The position numbers were made by a program, and so were the translations under genes. Below, piece after piece: positions 16,424 to 25,972 of a DNA stretch of 39,916 nt. The number at the start of each line of letters is the position of its first letter. Position 1 is the stretch's first letter. Source of the stretch: Bacteroides sp. (GTDB lineage Bacteria > Bacteroidota > Bacteroidia > Bacteroidales > Muribaculaceae); contig JAAVDM010000011.1 of assembly GCA_014801815.1 (NCBI GenBank), forward strand, positions 5,643 to 45,558, in the 5' to 3' direction. The notes under the pieces are model-generated. The model worked only from the letters and a program-made list of their open reading frames with translations, was not told where the DNA came from and did no database searches.

Positions 16424-18589
16424 CTATTCTTTGGTCAATCTGACTGCATGTATTATAGCGTGGTTTGTAGTTATATTCATATTCTCATTCTCGGGACGGA
16501 AGTCGATAGTAAGGATATGGTCACCGGCTGTGAGAGGAACTTTCACCGAATTTGACCAGCCGAGATCTTCCCAGTTGTCGCGTCCGCGCTGAGGCATCAC
16601 AAGCATACCGGCGCGGTCTTTATCAACCAAAAGGGTGCGTATGGCACATTTATTCTCGGTATTTACCGGACCGTTACCATTGGCATATTTCACAGAGATG
16701 TAGTAATCGCCCGGGTTGTCGATTTTAACCGGGAGTGAGAGTACCGAATACTTATCATTATCTTTGGCCGGAATATCCACAAGAATCTGCGGACGGGTAG
16801 AACGAGGTTCGGAAGCAAAGCCTTCAATACCGTCAGCCGAGACACCTATTACCTGATACTCGCCGGGTATTGAGGCGTCAAAGGTTGTCGCTTTAGTCCG
16901 TGCTATCTCCTTACCGTCTTTCAGGACTATGTAACTACCGATATACTCGATAGGATTCCATGTCAGTACAGTTCCTTCAAGCCATGTGTCCGGAGTCAAC
17001 GGCGCATTAAGCTGCGGAACTTCAGCAACTCCTATACGGGGTATACTGTTGTCAGCCATGACAATATCGACTTTCATATTGCCTTTCGCCTTATCAGCCG
17101 GTATGAAAGGTGCCTGTTCCTTACCGTTGACTTTAAATGACTTGATGCGGTTGCCATAACCGCTTACAGTTATATCAATTTTAGCATTACGGTACTTCAA
17201 CCCTTCAAGTGAGCGGGTGCCGGCAAGAGCCTCCGGGACAAACGGATGAAAGGCCAGACCGTCTTTCTCAAAGTCAATTCCGAAAAGAATCTTGTGAGTA
17301 AGTGCAATGTTGCCGCTCAGACACCACAGCATATTCGAAGAGTTGAGTTCGGTAGCTATATCTCCGTTCTCAAGATTGAAATTTTCTTTATTGGTACAGA
17401 ATAGAGCTGCCGGACGGAACACGGAACCTATGGACTGCATCACACCTACTTCATTGCCGGCTTTGGCATTGGCTAAACCCCACCACGAGCCTACCCAGGG
17501 CCACAATGACTTATTGTGATAGGCGGGCATGTCGGCTATAGACGGATAAAAGACAGCTGTACCGAAAGGTGTGGTCGGATTGCTGCGTGTTATCTCTTCA
17601 GCTCGTTGTACAGGTGCTATATCCCACATAACAGCCAATGACTCACCTAAGGTTTCGGCACGCGGATTAGTGATAAGATTATCTCGTCCATAAAGATACA
17701 TGGCATAATAGCCTTTGTCCTCTCTCCACAGATGTTCATTTATGGCTGCGGCTATCTTTTCCGACTGTGCGAAAGCATCTTTAGCTACATCTTTATGACC
17801 AAGAATCGTCGCTATCTCTCCCAGAACCTTCCATGCCTGAGCATGAACTACAGATGTAGACAAAGTCTCGGTGTTGTATATATCGGCACACTGCATCCAG
17901 CGAGGATGACTCTGTTCACGCCAGTCAATGAACGAAGTCTCACCCTTTATAAGACCGGTTTCGGTATCATAGAAAGCCTTACGATCGGTTTCGAGAGAAC
18001 GTTTTACTATCGGATAAATGTATTCGAGCCACTTGCGGTCGCCGGTCACCTTGTAGACCTCCCAGGCAGCCACACACCATATCTCGCGGTCGGTCGACAC
18101 AGGCCATGCTCCGCCGCTACCGGTATCCTGTATTATACGTCCGAGAGGATCAACTTTCTTCATCAATGATATTTTAGATGCTTCCGGCTGCATATAGGCC
18201 ATTGAAAGCAGTATTGAATAGCTGACATCACGGGTCCATACTCCTGACCATTCCTTTCCGGTACGCAGTGTTGTATCAGGCTCGACTGCATTGACCATCT
18301 CGTCAAGACCCATATTGTATATAGCTTCGTGCAGACGGTTGGGGGTAGTAAGACGCGGATAGGAACTTATGTCGTTCTTAAGTTTCCACTGTCGGTCTAC
18401 ACCCATATAATAACCGGGTTGAGCAGAGTAGGTGGAGACAATCTCGGTAGCTGAGGGAGCTGTGGCCATAAACACACCCTGCGTTATGGTGTCACCATGC
18501 CAGCGATAGGCTGAGGTCTCGACGATAGTTTCTGCAGAAAGTACCGGAGTCAGCAGACAGAAAGCCCCGGCTATCATTATTTTTTTCAT
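16424..18589 (-). CDS. Six-hairpin glycosidase with FN3-like and carbohydrate-binding-like C-terminus
   Basis: A secreted 721-residue protein (signal peptide MKKIMIAGAFCLLTPVLSA). Residues of about 80-480 form an alpha/alpha barrel like that of glycogen-debranching and GH63-type hydrolases, with EWSGVWTRDVSYSI, GSGGAWPVSTDREIW, SFIDWREQSHPRWMQ and SLWPWVGSWWGLANA. I cannot name the CAZy family or the catalytic acids with confidence. Residues of about 530-600 look like a fibronectin type III/Ig domain, and the last 120 residues like a jelly-roll carbohydrate-binding module. The start ATG overlaps the GH97 stop in an ATGA, so the two enzymes are probably made together. By context it is likely to cut alpha-linked glucose-containing oligosaccharides (inference). 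Confidence 0.75.
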   Translation of the reverse strand: MKKIMIAGAFCLLTPVLSAETIVETSAYRWHGDTITQGVFMATAPSATEIVSTYSAQPGYYMGVDRQWKLKNDISSYPRLTTPNRLHEAIYNMGLDEMVNAVEPDTTLRTGKEWSGVWTRDVSYSILLSMAYMQPEASKISLMKKVDPLGRIIQDTGSGGAWPVSTDREIWCVAAWEVYKVTGDRKWLEYIYPIVKRSLETDRKAFYDTETGLIKGETSFIDWREQSHPRWMQCADIYNTETLSTSVVHAQAWKVLGEIATILGHKDVAKDAFAQSEKIAAAINEHLWREDKGYYAMYLYGRDNLITNPRAETLGESLAVMWDIAPVQRAEEITRSNPTTPFGTAVFYPSIADMPAYHNKSLWPWVGSWWGLANAKAGNEVGVMQSIGSVFRPAALFCTNKENFNLENGDIATELNSSNMLWCLSGNIALTHKILFGIDFEKDGLAFHPFVPEALAGTRSLEGLKYRNAKIDITVSGYGNRIKSFKVNGKEQAPFIPADKAKGNMKVDIVMADNSIPRIGVAEVPQLNAPLTPDTWLEGTVLTWNPIEYIGSYIVLKDGKEIARTKATTFDASIPGEYQVIGVSADGIEGFASEPRSTRPQILVDIPAKDNDKYSVLSLPVKIDNPGDYYISVKYANGNGPVNTENKCAIRTLLVDKDRAGMLVMPQRGRDNWEDLGWSNSVKVPLTAGDHILTIDFRPENENMNITTNHAIIHAVRLTKE

Positions 18590-20592
18590 TTTGCAGCAAG
18601 TTTTGTGAGTTTGATAGCGCAGCCGCCGCTACGTCCCTGAGGAATAGAGAGGACAGTATCGGAAGTCACGTCTTTCTGTTCTATAAGTACAGGGTATGGG
18701 TCTGTATCATAATTAGCATTCTCACCATCACGGTAGATAGTGGCACGATAGGTACAACCCGGATCAAGGAATGACAGATTTATACTGGCAGTTCTGGCTT
18801 CATCACCGGTCGCACTTCCTACAAACCAACTGTCACCGCCTTTCTCCTTACGGGCCGTAGTGATATATCGGCCTATTTCAGCTTCAGGAAATACCGTCCT
18901 GTCCCAATCAGTCGGGCAGTCGCATACGAACTTGAAAGGACCGGGATTAGCCTCATAATTCTCTATCTCGTCGGAAGCCATCTGAAGTGGTGAGTAAAGA
19001 ATCACAAAAAGAGCAAGCTGTTTGGCCAGCGTAGTGTTGACATGTGTCTGAGGCATAACCGGGTTCTCAAATCTGAACGTTACGGGAGTGAAATCCATAG
19101 GGCCAGCCAGACCGCGTGTGAAGGGCAGTGTCACGGTGTGTGAGGGAGGATTACCACCTTCGGGACACCATGCATCCCATTCCTGACCACGCACACCCTC
19201 TTGTGTCATAAGATTGGGATATGTGCGCTGCAGACCTGTGGGCATAACAGGTTCGTGATTGTCTATTGCAAGGCGATGATGTGCAGCAGTCTCAATCACC
19301 TTACGGTAATGACGCACTCCGAACTGACTGCTGTGAAGTTCTTTATCATCGAGCATATCACCTACATATCCGGTTTTGACATAGTTCATACCGTTGTCTG
19401 CATAGAGTTTCATGCCGTCTTCCATCTGGCGTTCGTAATTGGCGATTCTTCCCCCTGTCTCATGGTGGCCTATAAGTGCCACACCTTTCTCACGGCCGTA
19501 ACGGTTAAGTTCGGCAATGTCAAAATCTTCATAAGGACGTGTGAAGGAAAAATCCCACGTGGCCCAATCATAATTCCAACCTTCGACAAGCACACCACCG
19601 AAGTTATTACGAGCGGCAAAATCCATGTAACGCTTCACATTGTCAGTCGTCGCACCATGCCTGTCACCGGCCTCCCATGTAGCTGTCTTCATGTGATAAC
19701 ACCACCAGACCCCCAAATAACGCTGAGGCACACAAAATTCCTCTGCATTCTCAATGGCACATGGTTCGTTGAGGTTGAGCATTATACGGCTTAAAGCCAT
19801 ATCGCCGGCATTATCGGCTATTATAAGTGTGCGCCATGGCGATACACGCACATCGGTTACAAAAACCTTTTCGCCCGACTGCCACGGAGTAAGTTCGGCT
19901 TTCAGCATATTTGAACCGGGAGTGGCCTGAAGATTCATGGCTGCGTAATCGGTAAGATTGGCTTCGTGAAGCGCCATGTGTGTGCCATCGGCACAACGCA
20001 TCGTAACAGGTGTAGAGACTTTACCCATACTGTCAAGAGGCAGTTTACGAAACAGAGCCTCATAAAAGCGATAACCCTCAGCAGGAATGTTCCATGTGAC
20101 GGGACACTCATTAAATGCAAATTCAGTCAGTTCATCCATTATAACGAAGTCCTGAAGTGACTGCTGGCGTGGGAACTCGTAACGGAAACCTATACCGTCA
20201 TTGAACACACGGAATACTACTGCAAGATTACGGCCGGGAGCCAACTTCTTCTGCTGAAGGCTGACACGGAGTTCATTGTAATTATTGTCAATTGATGATT
20301 CCTCACCCCATACAGGCTGCCATGTTTCAGAGTGTGAATCACGCTCGGTTGACTTTACCGAGAAATCTTCGGCAAAATCAGGGGCATCTTTAAGTTTCAT
20401 ACCGAGCCGGGAGTCATTTAGAATGGACTTACCGTTTCTTTTTACGGAATAGTAAGGTACTCCGTCTTTAGTATCAAATTCAAGACTGACTGAACCGTCG
20501 GGCGATGTCACCGCAATCGGCTTTGCGGCACAGCACAGTGTGCCGCAAGCCATAGCAGTGAGAGCTATTATATAATTTTTAAGGTTTATCAT
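18586..20592 (-). CDS. GH97 alpha-glucosidase, SusB-like
   Basis: A 668-residue exo-acting glycoside hydrolase with a signal peptide, probably periplasmic. The N-terminal beta-sandwich shows YYSVKRNGKSILNDSRLG and GIGFRYEFP. The barrel has GVLVEGWNYDW, then Glu378 in GHHETGG, Glu447 in DNHEPVMPTG, and Glu465/Glu471 in QEGVRGQEW. The spacing of these four glutamates (69, 18, 6) is identical to Glu439, Glu508, Glu526 and Glu532 of Bacteroides SusB, the catalytic base, acid and calcium ligands. It should therefore be an inverting alpha-glucosidase rather than the retaining alpha-galactosidase subtype. It sits 1 bp behind the SusE/F-like gene and overlaps the six-hairpin gene by 4 bp. Confidence 0.93.
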   Translation of the reverse strand: MINLKNYIIALTAMACGTLCCAAKPIAVTSPDGSVSLEFDTKDGVPYYSVKRNGKSILNDSRLGMKLKDAPDFAEDFSVKSTERDSHSETWQPVWGEESSIDNNYNELRVSLQQKKLAPGRNLAVVFRVFNDGIGFRYEFPRQQSLQDFVIMDELTEFAFNECPVTWNIPAEGYRFYEALFRKLPLDSMGKVSTPVTMRCADGTHMALHEANLTDYAAMNLQATPGSNMLKAELTPWQSGEKVFVTDVRVSPWRTLIIADNAGDMALSRIMLNLNEPCAIENAEEFCVPQRYLGVWWCYHMKTATWEAGDRHGATTDNVKRYMDFAARNNFGGVLVEGWNYDWATWDFSFTRPYEDFDIAELNRYGREKGVALIGHHETGGRIANYERQMEDGMKLYADNGMNYVKTGYVGDMLDDKELHSSQFGVRHYRKVIETAAHHRLAIDNHEPVMPTGLQRTYPNLMTQEGVRGQEWDAWCPEGGNPPSHTVTLPFTRGLAGPMDFTPVTFRFENPVMPQTHVNTTLAKQLALFVILYSPLQMASDEIENYEANPGPFKFVCDCPTDWDRTVFPEAEIGRYITTARKEKGGDSWFVGSATGDEARTASINLSFLDPGCTYRATIYRDGENANYDTDPYPVLIEQKDVTSDTVLSIPQGRSGGCAIKLTKLAAK

Positions 20593-20593
20593 A

Positions 20594-21043
20594 TCAGTTG
20601 AGGCAGATTACGTGGATTTTATGTTTATTGCCATCTATTATTATCTGATAATTACCGCTTTCGGTCACTACCCATTTATTGTCGGGATTACCGTCGGGCA
20701 TAAGTGATATTTCGTCTGATGCCGCACCGTCACGGCTTATAGTGACACCATTTACGGAAGGCATGATGAAAGGGCCTCCCCAGTTGCCAGGTTTCATAGG
20801 ACACTTGAACTCACCTTCGCTGAGTGTACCCTCGTAGCGGAATACATTAGTATCGGTTTTCTCCATCTGTACGGGATTATCTATATCCCAACCGGCTGCC
20901 GTAGCATCACCTACCATCCACAGATTATCGATTTCGTAAGGTGTAACAGGTATCTCCACTACTGTAAGATCTTTGTCGGAATCGCAGGCTGTCAGCGAGA
21001 AAAGCGACAGGAAAACAACTGTGATTATATGATGTAGTCTCAT
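20594..21043 (-). CDS. Short SusE/SusF-like starch-binding lipoprotein
   Basis: A 149-residue lipoprotein (signal peptide ending in the lipobox FSLTACDSD). After a short linker it carries one module with LWMVGDATAAGWDIDNPVQM, VFRYEGTLSEGEFKCPM and NWGGPFIMP, the pattern of the C-terminal starch-binding modules of SusE and SusF. The usual SusE (about 390 residues) and SusF (about 485) contain several such modules, so this is a minimal version with a single glycan-binding site. It is expected on the cell surface next to the SusC/SusD pair and lies 13 bp after susD, clearly within the same operon. Confidence 0.85.
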   Translation of the reverse strand: MRLHHIITVVFLSLFSLTACDSDKDLTVVEIPVTPYEIDNLWMVGDATAAGWDIDNPVQMEKTDTNVFRYEGTLSEGEFKCPMKPGNWGGPFIMPSVNGVTISRDGAASDEISLMPDGNPDNKWVVTESGNYQIIIDGNKHKIHVICLN

Positions 21044-21056
21044 GATTGATATTGTA

Positions 21057-22775
21057 TTAATAACCGGGATTCTGTGTGAGATTATGATTAGTGTCTATGG
21101 CTTTTCTCGGTACAGGGAAGATAGCCGTATGATTATCTGAGTCAGGCTGTTTATCCCACCATGTACCGGAATTAAACATACCGAAGCGTACAAGGTCGGT
21201 ACGACGGCGGCTTTCAGCAAAGAACTCACGTCCCCATTCATCAAGCATCTCCTGTTCGTCAAGGACGGCACCTCCTTCGGGGGCATAAAGATTAGTCTGC
21301 CATGATTCCGAAGGGTAATTACGTCTGCGGACACTGTTGAGAAGTCGGGCAGCCTCATCAGTACGTCCGCTGCGCAGTCTACACTCGGCAAGAGAATATA
21401 TTACTTCCGTAAGGCGTATCTCCACAAAATCTGATTCTATCTGACCGGCATCTTCATCAGCATAGAACGGATATTTGGCGAAGTGATAACCCGAATTATG
21501 GTCACCGCTCTGAAGATTGCTGGTCTTATCCTGCGGCCACTCATCATCGGTAAGGTTACTGAAATGTCCTACAGCATCACGTATGTTCAGTTCATAATTG
21601 CCATACGGGTCAGTGACAAATTCCTCACCCTCTTTAAGTGAAGGAAGTTTGCCGAATATAAACAGACCTTCACGTGTGTTGTTACCGAGATTACGGTAGA
21701 GTTGTAGGCGTACATCTTCCGGATAGTTACGGAATTTCTGTACTGTATTACCTAATGTGTAAGAATAGAGATTACCGTTCAGGTCATAACTGGGTGTGCA
21801 GGCATATTTGCAGTTGTGGTCGCCGGCCTCGGCTTTTGTGTCACCGATATAGTAACGGAACTGTGAAGGGGTCGTCCACCAGTAAGTATCGCCCTGATAG
21901 TGCCAGAAGGTGTAACCCTGTGAAGCGGTGAATGCGAAAATGACTTCAGGACACTGTTCATTGTTCCAGTCGAAAGGTGCATCCCAGCGATCAGCTAAAG
22001 AGTATGTACCGAACTCACCGTCAAGTATGCGTTCCGCCCACTCGGCACACTCGTTGTAGCGTGCTGTTCCGGTCCATGCCTCCGAGTTGAGGTAAAGACG
22101 TACAAGGAGAGCAGCAGCACCGGCTTTATTCCATTGAGCCTGATATATGTCGTTACCTCCGCTACCGGTCTTTACCGACAGAAGACCGACACATTCGGTC
22201 AGTTCAGTTTCGATAAACTCAAAGAGCTCCTGCGGTGATACCTGTCCTTTTGAATTCAGGTTGACATCTTTACTGATGGCGAGAGGCACGTTTCGGAAAT
22301 TGTCGAGTAGACGTATATAGAACCAAGCGCGAAGTACACGACACTGGGCTTTGAGATTATTGAATTCCTCTTCGGTAAATCCGAAGCTGTCAGCCGAAAG
22401 GGTCTGAAGGTCGTCAATGACATAGTTGGCCTGCATGATACCCTGAAAGCAGCCGTTCCATTCAGTTTCGATTGTACCTTCCTCTACGTTCCATGTATGA
22501 TAATGATAGCGACGCCATACACCGCCGTCGTCCCACCAGCCGTCACGCGACGGGGTTATGAGTTGGTCGGCACTAAGTTCGTTGAGCACATGACGGCTCT
22601 GAATACTCCAGAATCCGTGTTCGAAAGGTCGGAGTACCGCACGTATCACATCGTTGCGGGTATTATAGTAATTACCGGAAGAAACCTGGTCGTATACGGT
22701 TTCGTCAAGGTCTGTGCAGCTTGTCAGCGAGAGAACGCCGAGGGTGAGAGCTGTTATATATGAAAGCAGTTTCAT
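21057..22775 (-). CDS. SusD-family glycan-binding lipoprotein
   Basis: A 572-residue outer-membrane lipoprotein (lipobox LSLTSCTDL) that forms the lid of the SusC transporter and binds the incoming glycan. The helical TPR framework is visible in GCFQGIMQANYVIDDLQ, LKAQCRVLRAWFYIRLLDNF (about residues 140-160) and AALLVRLYLNSEAW, and the C-terminal SusD region in EIRLTEVIYSLAECRLRSG and WGREFFAESRRRTDLVRFGMF. Aromatic-rich loops (WWDDGGVWRRYHYHTW, YWWTTPSQF) could bind sugar. The gene is 22 bp downstream of the SusC gene. Confidence 0.95.
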   Translation of the reverse strand: MKLLSYITALTLGVLSLTSCTDLDETVYDQVSSGNYYNTRNDVIRAVLRPFEHGFWSIQSRHVLNELSADQLITPSRDGWWDDGGVWRRYHYHTWNVEEGTIETEWNGCFQGIMQANYVIDDLQTLSADSFGFTEEEFNNLKAQCRVLRAWFYIRLLDNFRNVPLAISKDVNLNSKGQVSPQELFEFIETELTECVGLLSVKTGSGGNDIYQAQWNKAGAAALLVRLYLNSEAWTGTARYNECAEWAERILDGEFGTYSLADRWDAPFDWNNEQCPEVIFAFTASQGYTFWHYQGDTYWWTTPSQFRYYIGDTKAEAGDHNCKYACTPSYDLNGNLYSYTLGNTVQKFRNYPEDVRLQLYRNLGNNTREGLFIFGKLPSLKEGEEFVTDPYGNYELNIRDAVGHFSNLTDDEWPQDKTSNLQSGDHNSGYHFAKYPFYADEDAGQIESDFVEIRLTEVIYSLAECRLRSGRTDEAARLLNSVRRRNYPSESWQTNLYAPEGGAVLDEQEMLDEWGREFFAESRRRTDLVRFGMFNSGTWWDKQPDSDNHTAIFPVPRKAIDTNHNLTQNPGY

Positions 22776-22797
22776 TGTAGTCGTTATTGGTCAAGTA

Positions 22798-25779
22798 TCA
22801 GAAATCAAGTTGTACGCCGAAGATAAACTGACGGCATGAAGGATAATATGTACGTGAGCCTGTGGCACCGGGAGTAAGACCGTTGGTCTGGAAAGAGGAG
22901 GGGTCAACACCACTGTATGAGGTTATAGTGAAGAGATTTTTGGTGGTGAATGTCAGACGCAGACTGTCAAGGAAGCGCTTGTTCATATTGAAAGTGTAAC
23001 CGAGCGTCAATGCATCAAGTTTCACATAGTCACCTTTCTCCAGATAATAGTCTGTGACTTCCTGAGTGCCTTTCAGAACATCATATTTGGTATAAGCCTT
23101 CTCCATGACATTGCCCATGAATGACTGATGGCCATAATAAAAGTCATGTATATTGAAGATGTCGTAACCAAAAGCCCCACGGAAGAATAATGAGAGATCA
23201 AAGTTTCTGTAACGGAACGTATGAGTCATAGAGGCAGTGAACTTCGGAAGACCATTGCCTACTATTGTTCTGTCCTCTTCCGTACCTTCCGAAGCGAGTT
23301 TAATATTACCGTCTTTGTCATATATAGCCCAGTTACCGTTCTCATCAATACCGGCATAACGGTACATATAGAAGTTGCCGAGACGTTTACCCTGTTCTAT
23401 GCGCTGCAGATTGTGGAAAGGATAGGGGTCTTCGGTGCTCACCATATCGTAATAGTCCTGGCCTACGTATTCAGAATTACTGAAATTAACGAACTTGTTG
23501 TCCATTGTGGCACCAACGAAGTCAACTGTATAGCTGAAATCAGGTGTGATCACTGCGTTCCAGCGTACATCGAACTCAAAACCGGAATTACGCATCGTAC
23601 CTACGTTCACGAATGTTGAGCTGAACAGAAAGGGTGGTACCGACACATCGTAATCGCCGAGCAGGTCTTGCTGATTGCGTGTATAGTAATTGAGTGAGCC
23701 GTAGACTTTATTTCCGAACAGACCGAAGTCTATACCGACATTCCAGTTTTTTGCCTTTTCCCAACGTAAATCGGGGTTTACATTCTTGCCCGGGCCCCAT
23801 ACCTGATAATACTTGCCCTGATAGTAGTAATAGCCGAAGCCGCTCATTGTGTTCAGCGACATATAGCTGCTGAAATCCTGATTACCGGTCTCACCGTAGT
23901 CACCACGGACTTTCAATTCGTTGAGCCATTCAAAATCACGCATGAACGGTTCTTCCGAAAGTCTCCAACCTAAAGAGAAGGCAGGGAAATTACCCCATTT
24001 ATGATTGTCACCGAATTTTGACGAACCTTCGTGTCTCAGCGATGCTGTGGCGATGTAGCGTCCCTGCCAGTCATAGCTGACGCGACCGAAGAAAGCTATC
24101 AGCTTACAGTCATTCTTATAGGAGCCCATACCGACATGGCCTTCCTCGACTGCCCATTGGCCCGAACCAAGATTATTGGCACCCAGACCATCGTTGGGGA
24201 AATCCTTGTTGTCGGCATTTACACCCGAATACTGACTGTACTGATATGAGTAGCCCACCATAGCCTTGATATTGTGGTTATTAAACGAACCTGTATAGTT
24301 GCCTAACCACTCAAGACTGCGTTGAAATCCTTTGGAGTAACTGCGTGAGCCTTCACCATCATAACCGTTGTTCTGTGACAGGGTAGAAGTTGAAGGACGG
24401 AACCAGTAGTTGAAATTGGAATCTTCGTGGTCTGCGACTGTCACCTGTGTGCTGAGAGTCTGTGACGGCCAGCTTTCTTTTGCAAACAGCGGGAGCAGAT
24501 TGAGTTTTACTGTGGCATCAGTTTCAAGAAGTTTTGTCGTGGCTGAATTATCTTCGAGAGCCATCATCTCGACAGGATTATAACCTGCTGTCTGACCGGT
24601 GAAGTTAGTATACTGAGCTCTTTCCGTATCCCATATAGGGGTAGTTGGATTAGCCTCCAACGCGTTGCGGAATACGTCCCATGAGGCAATCTTGCGTTCT
24701 ATAATACGCGGAGCAACGTTTAGACTGAATGTCAACAGACCGCCTTTCGTAGTATGATTGACCGACGCACGACCGCCGAATTCCTCACGGTTTGAATAAC
24801 GGTCAACACCGTTCTGATTACGATAGTCAACTGTTGCGCGATAATTGGTCTTTTCATTACCACCGCTTATACTGATTGTGTGTGACGTGCCCCAGCCCGT
24901 ACGGGTCACGGCATCAAGCCAGTCATCATTACCACCGAGATCTACACCGTTCACGGCGTCGGCACGGAGTGTTCGGTAAGCCTCGGCATCAAGCATCTTC
25001 AGTTCGTGATTGGCAACATTAGCGGTTACAGAGCCGATGTAGGAAGTATGCACGGCACCGTCACGGGAACCCTTCTTTGTAGTGACTACTATCACACCGT
25101 TTGAACCTCTGGTGCCATAGATAGCTGCGGCCGCACCGTCTTTTAGAATATCAAAACTGGCGATGTCATTAGGATTAAGATTGGTAAGATTGCCACCGGG
25201 CACACCGTCTATCACAATCAGGGGGCCGAGACCTGCCGAGCGTGAGGACACGCCGCGAATCTGAATCGAAGCCTGATTATTTGGGTCACCCACACCGGTA
25301 TTGGTAATCGACACACCGGGCACTTTACCCTGAATCATCATAGTGGGGTCAAGTGAACTTGAGGCGAGAAAATCCTCCGAACTGATATGAGCTACTGTTG
25401 ATGTGACCTCTTTTTTGTCCATTGTGCCGTAACCGACCACAACCACCTCATCAAGAAGACTTGAATCCTCGGTCATGCGTATCTCTATAACGCTGCGGCC
25501 GCCGAGTTTCACTTCCTGTGTTTTATAGCCGACATAGCTTGCTATCAGAGTAGCTTTATCTCCGACTCCTTTCAGAGTAAATTCGCCATCGATATTGGTG
25601 GCATCTGCGATAGTAGAGTCCTTTACTCTTACCGTGGCGCCAATCAGCGGCTCCTCGGTCGAGGTGTCTATCACTACGCCTTTGACTTCCATGCCCTGTG
25701 CCATAACCGAGATACTGCTCCCGGAGATAGCAAACAGAAGAAGCATGAAAATAACTTTAACTTGCAATCCGGTTTTCAT
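22798..25779 (-). CDS. SusC-family TonB-dependent outer-membrane transporter
   Basis: Imports oligosaccharides across the outer membrane together with SusD. After the signal peptide comes a carboxypeptidase-regulatory-like domain (VKGVVIDTSTEEPLIGATV), then the TonB box/plug start LLDEVVVVGYGTMDKKEV, the SusC signature GSNGVIVVTTKKGS, and a 22-strand barrel ending FGVQLDF. About 993 residues. The open frame extends 18 codons further upstream to 25833, but MKTGLQVKVIFMLLLFAISG from 25779 is the natural signal peptide, and the promoter at 25831-25862 would put the extra codons at or before the transcript start. It is the first gene of the operon. Confidence 0.95.
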   Translation of the reverse strand: MKTGLQVKVIFMLLLFAISGSSISVMAQGMEVKGVVIDTSTEEPLIGATVRVKDSTIADATNIDGEFTLKGVGDKATLIASYVGYKTQEVKLGGRSVIEIRMTEDSSLLDEVVVVGYGTMDKKEVTSTVAHISSEDFLASSSLDPTMMIQGKVPGVSITNTGVGDPNNQASIQIRGVSSRSAGLGPLIVIDGVPGGNLTNLNPNDIASFDILKDGAAAAIYGTRGSNGVIVVTTKKGSRDGAVHTSYIGSVTANVANHELKMLDAEAYRTLRADAVNGVDLGGNDDWLDAVTRTGWGTSHTISISGGNEKTNYRATVDYRNQNGVDRYSNREEFGGRASVNHTTKGGLLTFSLNVAPRIIERKIASWDVFRNALEANPTTPIWDTERAQYTNFTGQTAGYNPVEMMALEDNSATTKLLETDATVKLNLLPLFAKESWPSQTLSTQVTVADHEDSNFNYWFRPSTSTLSQNNGYDGEGSRSYSKGFQRSLEWLGNYTGSFNNHNIKAMVGYSYQYSQYSGVNADNKDFPNDGLGANNLGSGQWAVEEGHVGMGSYKNDCKLIAFFGRVSYDWQGRYIATASLRHEGSSKFGDNHKWGNFPAFSLGWRLSEEPFMRDFEWLNELKVRGDYGETGNQDFSSYMSLNTMSGFGYYYYQGKYYQVWGPGKNVNPDLRWEKAKNWNVGIDFGLFGNKVYGSLNYYTRNQQDLLGDYDVSVPPFLFSSTFVNVGTMRNSGFEFDVRWNAVITPDFSYTVDFVGATMDNKFVNFSNSEYVGQDYYDMVSTEDPYPFHNLQRIEQGKRLGNFYMYRYAGIDENGNWAIYDKDGNIKLASEGTEEDRTIVGNGLPKFTASMTHTFRYRNFDLSLFFRGAFGYDIFNIHDFYYGHQSFMGNVMEKAYTKYDVLKGTQEVTDYYLEKGDYVKLDALTLGYTFNMNKRFLDSLRLTFTTKNLFTITSYSGVDPSSFQTNGLTPGATGSRTYYPSCRQFIFGVQLDF

Positions 25780-25830
25780 GTTGATTCTGTTAGTTATTAA
25801 ATTTCGTGCCGTTGGTGAATTACGACGATG

Positions 25831-25862
25831 CAAAATTACTCAGCACGAAAAGCAGAATCAAT
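25831..25862 (-). promoter_or_regulatory. Promoter of the SusC operon
   Basis: ATTG (25862-25859), 20 bp, TAATTTTG (25838-25831) on the minus strand. The predicted leader is about 45 nt. The A/T-rich stretch upstream (to 25972) is a likely site for the regulator encoded just before. Confidence 0.65.
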
Positions 25863-25972
25863 CTTTTTAAAGCGAATTAAAATATATCCAAAATTTAAAT
25901 TTCTGTTTATTAATATTTTAATCTATATACTTAGCCCGTTAAATTAAAACTTAAAAAACTGTAATTAATCAT

